A stretch of 30,018 nt of DNA from an uncultured Alphaproteobacteria bacterium (GTDB taxonomy: Bacteria; Pseudomonadota; Alphaproteobacteria; Caulobacterales; Caulobacteraceae), in contig CAIZKE010000033.1 in NCBI GenBank assembly GCA_903933475.1, positions 1 through 30,018 on the forward strand, read 5' to 3'. Numbering within the stretch: position 1 is the stretch's first letter; each line of letters begins with the position of its first letter. Below, piece by piece: positions 8,731 through 16,027 of the stretch. Made by a program: the position numbers and the translations under genes. Below the pieces are notes generated by a model. It was not told the DNA's origin. It did no database searches and saw only the letters and a program-made list of their open reading frames with translations.

Positions 8731-9926
8731 CGGGACCTCTCCTGTTCCAGAAAGGCCGGGATCTGCTTGCGGAAGGCGAAGAAGCCCGCCGTCGCATGGG
8801 GCCAGAGTCGGGTGTCCCAGTCCCTGCGGACCTGGATGAGGCGCGCACCCTCGGCCTCAAGGCCCCGCGCAACCTGTGCCAGGGCGTCCGCCGTGGGGCC
8901 TACAGGCGCATAGGGCGTGACAAGGGTCCGCACCCGCGCCGCCTGGGCTGCCGCGACCAGGGACCCGGCGTCGAGGCGGTCCAGGAGGGTTACCGGCCCC
9001 TCCACTCGCCCGGCCAGGCGATCGGCTGCGTCCATTGCCGCGCCGGCCACGAACTGGCGGGCGGCCTCGCCAAAGCACAGGCGGGGATCCGACGTGACGA
9101 CCGCAGCGGCCGCCCCTGCCGGGTCGATCCCTCCGAGGTCGGGGGTCAGGTCCTCCGGCGTCACCAACAGCAGGAAGGGTCCCGGAGGCGGGGCGCTTGC
9201 GGCGGAAGGAAGGCCCGCCGGGGGTTCGGGCACCGGCTCCACCAGGGCAGAGGCCTCCGTCGCCAGGCCCGAGGGGGCAAAGCGGCCCCCGGTGAAGCGG
9301 GCGATGTTCTCCCGGGTCGCCAGGTAGGTTTTTCCCGGGGTCTGGAGGCCCGCGACCCACCGCCAGGACAGGGTGTTGCTGGCCGGGTCGGCGTCGACGA
9401 GCCGGCGCAGGAAGAGATCCGCCCCCAGGGCCCAGGGCAGTCGCAGGGTGAAGATCCAGATCGAGGCGAACCACATGCGTGCGTGGTTGTGCAGGTATCC
9501 GGTCTGGGCGAGTTCGCGGGCCCAGTCATCGAAGCCCTCGACGCCGGTGCGGCCCGCCTCGGCGTCGTCGAGGGCCCGCCAGTCAGCCAGGCCATCCCGC
9601 TGGCGGTCGCGCGTCTCCAGGAACCGCGACCAGGTGGAAGGCCGCATTTCCAGCCAGCCCTTCCAGTAGGTGCGCCAGAGCACCTCCTGGATGAACTTGT
9701 CCGCACCGGCGGGACCCTGGGCCTGCAGGACCGCGTCGACCACCTCTGCCTCTGAGATCACCCGGTGGCGGAGGTAGGGGGACAGCCGCGAGACCGCGCC
9801 CGGTTCACCGGGTCCCGGGTCCAGGTTTCGGCCCTCCGCATAGGCGCGTCCCGCCGCCGGGACAAAGCCGGCGAGACGCTCCAGGGCGGCCTGGCGGGTC
9901 GGCGGGAACATCCCGGATTCTGGCAC
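8727..9926 (-). CDS. Photolyase-like FAD-binding protein, apparently domain-permuted
   Basis: This 399-aa protein begins directly with photolyase FAD-domain sequence: RLSPYLRHRVISEAEVV, FIQEVLWRTYWKGWLEMRPSTW, TGYLHNHARMWFASIWIFTL, and DADPASNTLSWRWVAG, which keeps the conserved Asn. After a Pro/Ala-rich linker (about residues 230-250) comes an alpha/beta-looking domain (PFLLLVTPEDL, TLVTPYAPVGPTADALAQVARGLEAEGARLIQV). That part resembles the antenna domain that normally lies at the N-terminus. The start is GTG 9926, with AGAGGGA upstream; ATG 9911 is an alternative. It is coupled to the downstream photolyase gene through ATGA. Blue-light function is likely from the family; substrate and partner are unknown. 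Confidence 0.8.
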   Translation of the reverse strand: MPESGMFPPTRQAALERLAGFVPAAGRAYAEGRNLDPGPGEPGAVSRLSPYLRHRVISEAEVVDAVLQAQGPAGADKFIQEVLWRTYWKGWLEMRPSTWSRFLETRDRQRDGLADWRALDDAEAGRTGVEGFDDWARELAQTGYLHNHARMWFASIWIFTLRLPWALGADLFLRRLVDADPASNTLSWRWVAGLQTPGKTYLATRENIARFTGGRFAPSGLATEASALVEPVPEPPAGLPSAASAPPPGPFLLLVTPEDLTPDLGGIDPAGAAAAVVTSDPRLCFGEAARQFVAGAAMDAADRLAGRVEGPVTLLDRLDAGSLVAAAQAARVRTLVTPYAPVGPTADALAQVARGLEAEGARLIQVRRDWDTRLWPHATAGFFAFRKQIPAFLEQERSR

Positions 9927-10000
9927 GACGTCCCTCTGATCCCGTCATCGGCACGGAGCGGCCTGGGACCAGGTCCCTGCCGAGCATATGTCCCCACACC

Positions 10001-11461
10001 TCAGGCGAGGGAAGGGGGCACCTCGGGATCGCGTCGCTCAAGGTCGCTGACGTCCCCCGCCGCCGCGATGATCGCCTCTGCCAGGGCCGGAACCTCTGAG
10101 TCGTCGACGGTCCGCAGGTCGATGAGGACCCGGTCCTGCTCGATCCGTCCCAGCACCCGGGTCGGTCCGGTACGCAGGCGAAGCGCCAGGTCCTCGGTGC
10201 TGAGCCGCGGGTGGCTGAGGGCGAGGGCCCGGCCAGGCAGGGCCTGCATGGGCAGGGCCCCGCCGCCGGCATAGCCCTCGGTCTCGACGATCTCCGCCCC
10301 AAGATCCGCAAGGCCCTCGACCCGCGCCCTGAGGTCTTTCGCCCGGGCGGTCAGCGTTGCGGCGTCCTGGGCCAGCAGGCGCAGGACGGGAATCCGCTGG
10401 AAGGGGTCGGAGGGCGGGCGATAGAGCCGCAGGGTAGCGGCGAGGGCGGCCACCGACAGCTTGTCCAGCCGCAGGGCCCGGGCCAGGGGGTGGGCCTCCA
10501 GCTGGTCGACCAGGGCCCTGCGCCCGGCGGCGAGGCCGGCCTGGGGCCCGCCCAGCAGCTTGTCCCCACTGAAGAGCACCAGGTCCACGCCCGCCCTGAG
10601 ACTGGCCTGGACGGTAGGCTCGTCCGGGATGCCAAAGGGCGAGAGGTCCACGAGGGCGCCGCCCCCCAGGTCTTCCACCAGCAGCAGGCCGTGGGCATGA
10701 GCGAAGTGGGCCAGGCTCTCCAGGGAGGGCGCGCTGGTGAAGCCCAGGATCCGGAAATTGCTGGGATGGGTGCGCAGGATGACCCGGGCGTCCGGATGGT
10801 CGGCCAGGGCCTTCTCGTAGTCGCGCAGGTGGGTCCGGTTTGTGGTCCCCACCTCGACCAGGCGCGAGCCGCCCTGGGCCACCACGTCCGGTATGCGGAA
10901 GCCGCCGCCAATCTCCACCAGCTCGCCTCGGGAGACGATGACCGGTGCTCCTTTCGCCACTGCGGCCAGGGCCAGCAGCACGGCGCCGGCGCAGTTGTTC
11001 ACCGCCATTCCCGCCTCGGCGCCGGTCATCTCGGCGATCAGGGGATCGAGGTGCGCCTGTCGTGAGGACCGCCGGCCGGTGTCGAGGTCGAGCTCCAGGT
11101 TGGCGTAGCCCGCCGCCGCCGCCGCCGCCGCCATCGCCTCTGGCGCCAGGGGCGCCCGCCCGAGGTTGGTGTGGATCACCACGCCGGTGGCGTTGATCAC
11201 CGGGAAGAGGGTCTCGCGGACACCCTCGGCCAGCCGCGCCTCTACGGCTTCCAGGAGGGCGCCGGTCGTCGGGAGGACGTCGGGGTCGACGGAAAGGCGG
11301 GTCCGGGCCTCGGCCAGGACTGCGCGGACGACGCGGGTCAGGGCTGCGGTGCCGTACCGGGCCTTCAGCGGCCGGGCGACGGGGTCATCACAGAGGGTGC
11401 CCACGGCCGGAAGGCGGCGGCGGGGGTCCGGTCGGGCGGCCTTCGGGGTCCTCAGCGTCAC
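10001..11461 (-). CDS. selA: L-seryl-tRNA(Sec) selenium transferase
   Basis: This 486-aa pyridoxal-phosphate enzyme converts Ser-tRNA(Sec) to Sec-tRNA(Sec) using selenophosphate. The family blocks are present in order: VINATGVVIHTNLGRAPL, VNNCAGAVLLALAA, SRGELVEIGGGFRIPDV, VGTTNRTHLRDY, and SGDKLLGGPQAG with the PLP lysine at residue 301. An N-terminal domain (LPAVGTLCDDPVARPLKARYG) recalls the tRNA-binding part of E. coli SelA. I chose GTG 11461 because GGAGAGGGAGA lies just upstream; the longest frame, from 11515, adds 18 non-family residues. It is divergent from selB across 127 bp that should hold both promoters. With selB and selC it supplies the Sec needed by the selenoprotein at 15301. 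Confidence 0.97.
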   Translation of the reverse strand: MTLRTPKAARPDPRRRLPAVGTLCDDPVARPLKARYGTAALTRVVRAVLAEARTRLSVDPDVLPTTGALLEAVEARLAEGVRETLFPVINATGVVIHTNLGRAPLAPEAMAAAAAAAGYANLELDLDTGRRSSRQAHLDPLIAEMTGAEAGMAVNNCAGAVLLALAAVAKGAPVIVSRGELVEIGGGFRIPDVVAQGGSRLVEVGTTNRTHLRDYEKALADHPDARVILRTHPSNFRILGFTSAPSLESLAHFAHAHGLLLVEDLGGGALVDLSPFGIPDEPTVQASLRAGVDLVLFSGDKLLGGPQAGLAAGRRALVDQLEAHPLARALRLDKLSVAALAATLRLYRPPSDPFQRIPVLRLLAQDAATLTARAKDLRARVEGLADLGAEIVETEGYAGGGALPMQALPGRALALSHPRLSTEDLALRLRTGPTRVLGRIEQDRVLIDLRTVDDSEVPALAEAIIAAAGDVSDLERRDPEVPPSLA

Positions 11462-11559
11462 GACGCGTCTCCCTCTCCGGGCCGGACTATAGGGAGGCGG
11501 AGTGACGCCGGGCAAGCGAGGCGGATGACCTCGGCCCCGGTTCGACGTAGGGAGTCTTC

Positions 11560-11592
11560 ATGCGCTGCCTCCATCCGGGACACATCCGGTGA
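11560..11592 (+). other. Possible 10-codon leader peptide coupled to selB
   Basis: An ATG at 11560, with a strong GGGAG Shine-Dalgarno sequence 5 nt upstream, opens a 10-codon frame (MRCLHPGHIR). Its TGA stop (11590-11592) overlaps the GTG start of selB in the arrangement GTGA. The selB start itself has only a weak ribosome site. Re-initiation after the leader could therefore set selB translation. This is a reading of the sequence only; a chance short frame is possible. Confidence 0.35.
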
Positions 11593-13529
11593 CCGCCGCC
11601 CCGCCTCCACCTCTTGGCCTGGCGGTGATCGGGCACGTCAACCACGGCAAGACGGCCCTGGTCCGCGCCTTGACCGGCATGGAGACGGACCGCCTGCCGG
11701 AGGAGAAGGCCAGGGGCCTCTCCATCGCCCTGGGCTTTGCCTTCCGCGAGGACCCTGATGGTGACGTCGACTTCCTGGACGCCCCCGGCCACGAGGACTT
11801 CATCCGCGCCATGGTCATGGGCGCCGCCGGTGCCCGGGCGGTCCTGCTGGTCGTCTCCGCGGTTGAGGGCTTCGGCCGGCAGACCCGTGAGCACCTGAGG
11901 ATCGCCGGCCTCCTGGGCCTCAGGGACGGCCTTGTCGCGGTGACCAAGGCTGACCTCGTTCCGCAGGAGGCCCGCGCCGACCTCCAGGCCCGGATCGGGG
12001 TTGAGCTGGAGGCGACCTTCCTGGCCCCGGCACCCGTCGTCTTCTGCTCGGCCGTGACCGGGGAGGGACTTGGGAACCTCGATCGCGAAATCCGCGACCT
12101 GGCCCTGCGAATCCCCCCGCCGGAGACCCTGCCGGGTGCCTTCCTGCCCCTCGACCGGGTCTTCACCCTGGCCGGGGCGGGAACCGTGGTCACCGGCTCC
12201 CTGCAGGGTGCGGACCTCGAACGGGGGGACGAGGTGGTCCTGGAGCCCTCCGGCCGTAGGGTCCACCTGCGCCAACTGCAGGTCCATGGCGAGGCGGTCG
12301 CGACGGCGCGCGCGGGCGGCCGGGCGGCGGCGGCCCTGCGCGGGGTCTCCCCGGACGAGGTGAGGGTTGGCGAGGTCCTCTGCAGCCCGGGCATCTTCCC
12401 GCCAACCCTGCGGGTGGATGCGCAGATCGCCCTCTCGCCGGAGGCCGCCCGGCCGCTTCGGTCCGGGGACGAGGTGCGCGTGCTCTGGGGCGCACGCCAG
12501 GACCTCGCCCGGGTGCGCCTGATTGGCGAGGCGCCTCTGGAGCCCGGATCCTCGGGCCTGGCCCAGCTCCGCTTCAGTGGCCCCGTCCCCGCCCATGCCG
12601 GCCAGCGCCTCCTGCTCCGCCGGCCCTCGCCCGCCGGGACCCTGGGCGGCGGCCGGGTGCTGGACCCCATCGCCCCCCTGCTCCGGGCCCGGACCCTGGA
12701 GGCCCGCCGCGACCTCCTGCTCGCCGCCTCGGAGGGTGGAGTTGAAGACATCGCTGCAGCCCTCGCCCGGCGGGACGGCGGTGCGGTGTCCGTGGCCGAG
12801 ACGGCCCGTCTTTTGCGCGCGCCCGCCGAAGAGGTCCGCTCGCGACTGGCCCAAACCCTCGTACGCCTGGACGACGGCCTCTTCGCCCAGGCGCTCGCCG
12901 TGGAGGCGGCGGCTCAGGCCTATCTCGACCAGCTCGCCGAGGCCCACCGGGCCCAGCCGACCCGGGCCTTCGTCGCCCTCGGTGCCCTTCGTGGCGGCCT
13001 GCAACGCATCCTGTCCCGGGAGCTCATCGCCCATGTGGAGGGCCGGCTCGCCGCCGAGGGCGGAATCCAGATCGTGCGCGGCCAGGCGGCCCTGAAGGAC
13101 CACGACCCCTTTGCCGCCCTGTCGCCGGGCCAGCTGTCCCGCCTCGGGGAGATCGAGGCCGCCCTGCGGGAGGGCGGCATGACCCCGCCGGACGCCGCCG
13201 GCCTCGTCGCCGAGGGGGAGTCCGCGGGTCTCCTCGGCCTGCTGGTGGAGTCCGGGCGGGTTGTCTCCCTGCGTAACCACGCCCTTCGCCAGACCCTGGT
13301 CTTCCACCTGGAGGCCCTGGACGGCGCCCTTGCGGACCTGGAGGCGGCCTTCCCGCCGCCGGCGGAATTCACCACCGGCGAGGCCCGGGCGGCCCTGTCC
13401 ACCTCCCGCAAGTTCATCGTCCCGGCCCTGGAGTTCCTCGACTCCCGGGGCGATACGATCCGTCGTGGGGACGTCCGCCAGGTCGTTCCGCAAAGAAAGC
13501 GCTTCGGGGTGCCGCCGGTCCCGCACTAG
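11589..13529 (+). CDS. selB: Selenocysteine-specific translation elongation factor SelB
   Basis: This 646-aa GTPase carries Sec-tRNA(Sec) to the ribosome and binds the SECIS hairpin in the mRNA. The G domain has GHVNHGKT (residues 15-22; Asn replaces the Asp common in this family and in EF-Tu), DAPGHEDF and TKAD. EF-Tu-like beta-barrel domains follow (GAGTVVTGSLQGADLERGDEVVL). The C-terminal 250 or so residues form the winged-helix array that reads SECIS, ending with RKFIVPALEFLDSRGDTIRRGDVR, a typical SelB end. The start is GTG 11589, possibly re-initiated from the leader at 11560. The tRNA-Sec gene follows 13 nt after the stop. Length and layout are normal for bacterial SelB. Confidence 0.97.
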   Translation: MTAAPPPPLGLAVIGHVNHGKTALVRALTGMETDRLPEEKARGLSIALGFAFREDPDGDVDFLDAPGHEDFIRAMVMGAAGARAVLLVVSAVEGFGRQTREHLRIAGLLGLRDGLVAVTKADLVPQEARADLQARIGVELEATFLAPAPVVFCSAVTGEGLGNLDREIRDLALRIPPPETLPGAFLPLDRVFTLAGAGTVVTGSLQGADLERGDEVVLEPSGRRVHLRQLQVHGEAVATARAGGRAAAALRGVSPDEVRVGEVLCSPGIFPPTLRVDAQIALSPEAARPLRSGDEVRVLWGARQDLARVRLIGEAPLEPGSSGLAQLRFSGPVPAHAGQRLLLRRPSPAGTLGGGRVLDPIAPLLRARTLEARRDLLLAASEGGVEDIAAALARRDGGAVSVAETARLLRAPAEEVRSRLAQTLVRLDDGLFAQALAVEAAAQAYLDQLAEAHRAQPTRAFVALGALRGGLQRILSRELIAHVEGRLAAEGGIQIVRGQAALKDHDPFAALSPGQLSRLGEIEAALREGGMTPPDAAGLVAEGESAGLLGLLVESGRVVSLRNHALRQTLVFHLEALDGALADLEAAFPPPAEFTTGEARAALSTSRKFIVPALEFLDSRGDTIRRGDVRQVVPQRKRFGVPPVPH

Positions 13530-13542
13530 TGTCGACGGTGAT

Positions 13543-13637
13543 GGAGGTGACTGGAGTCTGGTGGCTTCCCCGGTCTTCAAAACCGGTGACACGCCTCACC
13601 GGCGTGTGGTGGGTTCGATTCCCATCCACCTCCGCCA
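13543..13637 (+). tRNA. selC: tRNA-Sec (anticodon TCA)
   Basis: This 95-nt tRNA folds in the selenocysteine pattern. The 8-position acceptor has seven Watson-Crick pairs (GGAGGTG with CACCTCC) and an A/C mismatch at position 8. A 2-nt linker follows, then a 6-bp D stem (13553-13558 with 13563-13568) with a 4-nt loop. The 5-bp anticodon stem (CCGGT/ACCGG) holds loop CTTCAAA with TCA at 13577-13579. The long variable arm has a 7-bp stem (ACACGCC/GGCGTGT). The T arm has loop TTCGATT. The discriminator is G and CCA is encoded (13635-13637). Spacing of every element matches E. coli selC. It reads UGA and is probably processed from the selB transcript. Confidence 0.97.
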
Positions 13638-13682
13638 CCCTAGCTGCCGGGCTGGTGCCCCTGTGACCCTGAGGACGGACCC

Positions 13683-15269
13683 ATGACCGACACCCCGCCC
13701 GCCTTCACCCTCCAGGACCTCAAAGGCGTTACGCGAAGCTTCCCCACGGGTCGGCCGAGCCTCATCTGCTTCGCCAAGGAGGACTGCGCCACCTGCAACC
13801 TCGTTGCGCCCCTGCTGGAGGCCTTTCATCAGGCCTGGGGCGAACATGCCGACGTCTGGATGGTCGCCCAGGCCCGGGACGGGGCCGAGATCCTGCGCGA
13901 TCGCCACGGCCTGACCCTGCCCATCCTGGACGACGGTGCCCTGCGGACCTCCCTGGCCTGGGACTTCGAGAGCGTTCCGGCGGTCTTCTGGACGGGCACC
14001 GAGGGGGCGACGGCCCCTGTGATGGAGGGCTTCGTCAAGGCTGAGTGGCAGGCCCTGTCCGCCCATATTTCCGACGCGCTCGGGACGCCGGCGCCCCAGG
14101 TGGACTGGGCTGGCCTGCCGGACTGGCGGCCGGGGTGCGGCTCCAAGCACCTCGATCCCGACATCCACGACCGTCTGGTGGCGGAGGCCGAGGGCAGCCC
14201 GATCCGGGCCCGGCGCATCGAGATTGCCGGTTCCGACGACATCGATGAGTTCATGTTCGATCAGGGCTTCAGCGACGGCCTGCCCCTGGTCCCGCCGACG
14301 CCGGAGCGGGTGATCCGCATGCTGGCGGGCACGACCCGGGACCCGCAGGACATCGTCGCCATCGTGCCGCCCAACATGGCCCCGGCCACGGTGGAAAAGG
14401 TCGCCATCAACGCCGTGATGGCCGGATGCCGGCCTGAATACCTGCCCGTGGTGATCGCCGCCCTGGAGGCGGTCTGCACGGACGAATTCAACATGCACGG
14501 GGTCAATGCCACCACCATGGGGGCCTCGCCCGTCCTGGTGGTCAACGGCCCGATCCGGCATCGGATTGGCATGAACATGAAGCTGGCCGCCCTGGGCGCC
14601 GGCAACCGCGCCAACGCCACCATCGGCCGCGCGCTTCGCCTGGTCGTCCGCAACCTTGGCGGGGCCCGTCCCGGGGGCGTCGACCGCTCGACCCTCTCCA
14701 GCCCCATGAAGTTCACCATGTGCTTCGCCGAGTGGGAGGAGGGCTCGCCCTGGGATCCCCTCCACGTGGAGCGCGGTTTCCAGCGCGAGGACTCGGTAGT
14801 CACCGCCTTCGCCATGACCAGCGGTCCGGTACAGATCGTCGACCAGGAGTCCCGCAGGCCTGACCAGATCGCCGGGACCCTCGGCCTGGGCCTGGAAGGC
14901 ATGTTCCTGCCCAAGATCCACCGGATGCCGGTAGACGCCCTGCTGGTGGTCTGTCCGGAGCATATCAACACGCTGACCGTCGACGGGGCCTATCCCAAGG
15001 ACCGGCTCCGCGCCCGCATCCAGGAGGTCACCTCGAGGCCGCTGAGGGAGATGGTGTCCAACGACGTCTCCGGCGCCGGGATCCCGGCCGCCTCCGCCGC
15101 CAAGATGACGGCGGAGATGCTCGCGACTCCGGCCCCGAAGTTCGCCGACGGCAGATACATCCACATCGTCGTGGCAGGTTCTGAGGCCGGGAAGTTCTCG
15201 GCCGCCTTCCACGGCTGGGTCACGGGCGCCATGGGTTCAACGGTCGTTTCCAGGAAGATCGACTGCTGA
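13683..15269 (+). CDS. Thioredoxin-fold protein fused to a large conserved domain; neighbour of the UGSC selenoprotein
   Basis: This 528-aa protein begins with a thioredoxin-like domain (about residues 1-130) bearing a CxxC motif: Cys35-Ala-Thr-Cys38 in FAKEDCATCNL. The larger C-terminal part (about residues 135-528) contains conserved-looking blocks (FSDGLPLVPPTPERVIRML, VNATTMGASPVLVVNGPIR, LAALGAGNRANATIGRALRL). I cannot assign it to an enzyme class. There is no signal peptide, so it should be cytosolic. It lies between selC and the UGSC selenoprotein gene, 31 nt before the latter, with GAGGA upstream of its ATG. A thiol redox role with the selenoprotein as partner is the natural inference. 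The stop TGA is followed at once by TAG; I see no SECIS hairpin there, so I treat TGA as a true stop. Confidence 0.85.
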   Translation: MTDTPPAFTLQDLKGVTRSFPTGRPSLICFAKEDCATCNLVAPLLEAFHQAWGEHADVWMVAQARDGAEILRDRHGLTLPILDDGALRTSLAWDFESVPAVFWTGTEGATAPVMEGFVKAEWQALSAHISDALGTPAPQVDWAGLPDWRPGCGSKHLDPDIHDRLVAEAEGSPIRARRIEIAGSDDIDEFMFDQGFSDGLPLVPPTPERVIRMLAGTTRDPQDIVAIVPPNMAPATVEKVAINAVMAGCRPEYLPVVIAALEAVCTDEFNMHGVNATTMGASPVLVVNGPIRHRIGMNMKLAALGAGNRANATIGRALRLVVRNLGGARPGGVDRSTLSSPMKFTMCFAEWEEGSPWDPLHVERGFQREDSVVTAFAMTSGPVQIVDQESRRPDQIAGTLGLGLEGMFLPKIHRMPVDALLVVCPEHINTLTVDGAYPKDRLRARIQEVTSRPLREMVSNDVSGAGIPAASAAKMTAEMLATPAPKFADGRYIHIVVAGSEAGKFSAAFHGWVTGAMGSTVVSRKIDC

Positions 15270-15300
15270 TAGCGTCACATTCGGAATTCGGAGGACATCG

Positions 15301-15819
15301 ATGACCACAATCCTGGATCCGACCGACGAGCGTGTGCCCGTCGAGCGCCAGATCACACCACGAACAGGAAGCATCCCGGGGGTGATCGGCCTTCTGGACA
15401 TCAGCAAGCCCCGGGGCAATGTGCTCCTCGACGAGTTGGAGCGCCTGCTGGCCGCACGCTTCCCGGACAATGAGATCCGGCGCTACGCCAAGCCGACCTT
15501 CACCAAGCCCTGTCCCACGGACCTGCGGCTGAAGATCAAGGCGGAATGCAGCGTCCTGGTGGAAGCCCTCGCCGATTGAGGATCCTGCACGACGTGCAGT
15601 CTGCACGACACTGTATGGTTCGAGATCCAGGGGCTTCCCGCCGTCACCATCGCCTCCAGCGAGTTCGCTGAGGCCGCTGAGGTCCAGCGCCGGGCGCTGG
15701 GCATGGAGGGCGCGCGCTACCTTCTGGTGGATCACCCGATCCAGGACGCCACCGATGACGAGATGCGCGCCAAGGCGCAGGCCGTTGTCGACCACGTCGT
15801 CGCGGCCCTGACCGTCTGA
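15301..15819 (+). CDS. UGSC-family selenoprotein with in-frame TGA read as selenocysteine
   Basis: Ignoring the TGA at 15577-15579, the frame gives a 172-aa protein with Sec93 in the motif U-Gly-Ser-Cys, followed by TTC (so also CxxC). The preceding residues are VEALAD and the following are SLHDTVWFEIQGLPAVTIAS. This is the Sec-containing UGSC family; other members have Cys (CGSC) in place of Sec. Gene callers will stop at residue 92 and lose the second half. Downstream of the TGA there is no start codon with a ribosome site before the conserved block, so a split gene is unlikely. GGAGGA lies 5 nt before ATG 15301. Its operon with selB, selC and the thioredoxin-fold gene supports Sec decoding. 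The catalytic function of the family is unknown; a redox role is inferred from the Sec-Cys pair. Confidence 0.93.
15580..15628 (+). promoter_or_regulatory. Bacterial-type SECIS element for the UGSC selenoprotein
   Basis: Immediately after the Sec TGA, CGTGCAGTCTGCACG (15593-15607) folds into a perfect 6-bp stem with apical loop GUC. The loop starts 20 nt after the TGA, close to the spacing in E. coli fdhF, whose SECIS loop also has GU. GGATC (15580-15584) can pair with GATCC (15624-15628) as a lower stem. A competing hairpin, CTGCAC-GAC-GTGCAG (15585-15599), shares half of the apical stem. Confidence 0.85.
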
Positions 15820-16027
15820 CCCGGCCCCTGCCGGCCGTGGTCCGTCGCCTCTGGGTTGGGGCGGGGCCTCGGTTGGCAGGCTGTCATGAGCGCCGGAAGG
15901 GAGGAATCCTTTCCGGGACACGGGGTTCCCCCGGATGGCCTGACGCCTTGCGTGAACCGAGATTTATTGAAACAAAAGTCAAAAGACGGGGGGCGCTGGG
16001 TCGCGGAATCCCCCGGGGGGAAACGGA

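Noticed and set aside
15267..15272. Possible second Sec codon: the thioredoxin-fold protein ends Cys-TGA-TAG, which would give a C-terminal Cys-Sec
   Set aside because: No hairpin with a GU loop lies at the required distance, and the following ribosome site and start of the UGSC gene fill the space. A tandem stop is the simpler reading.
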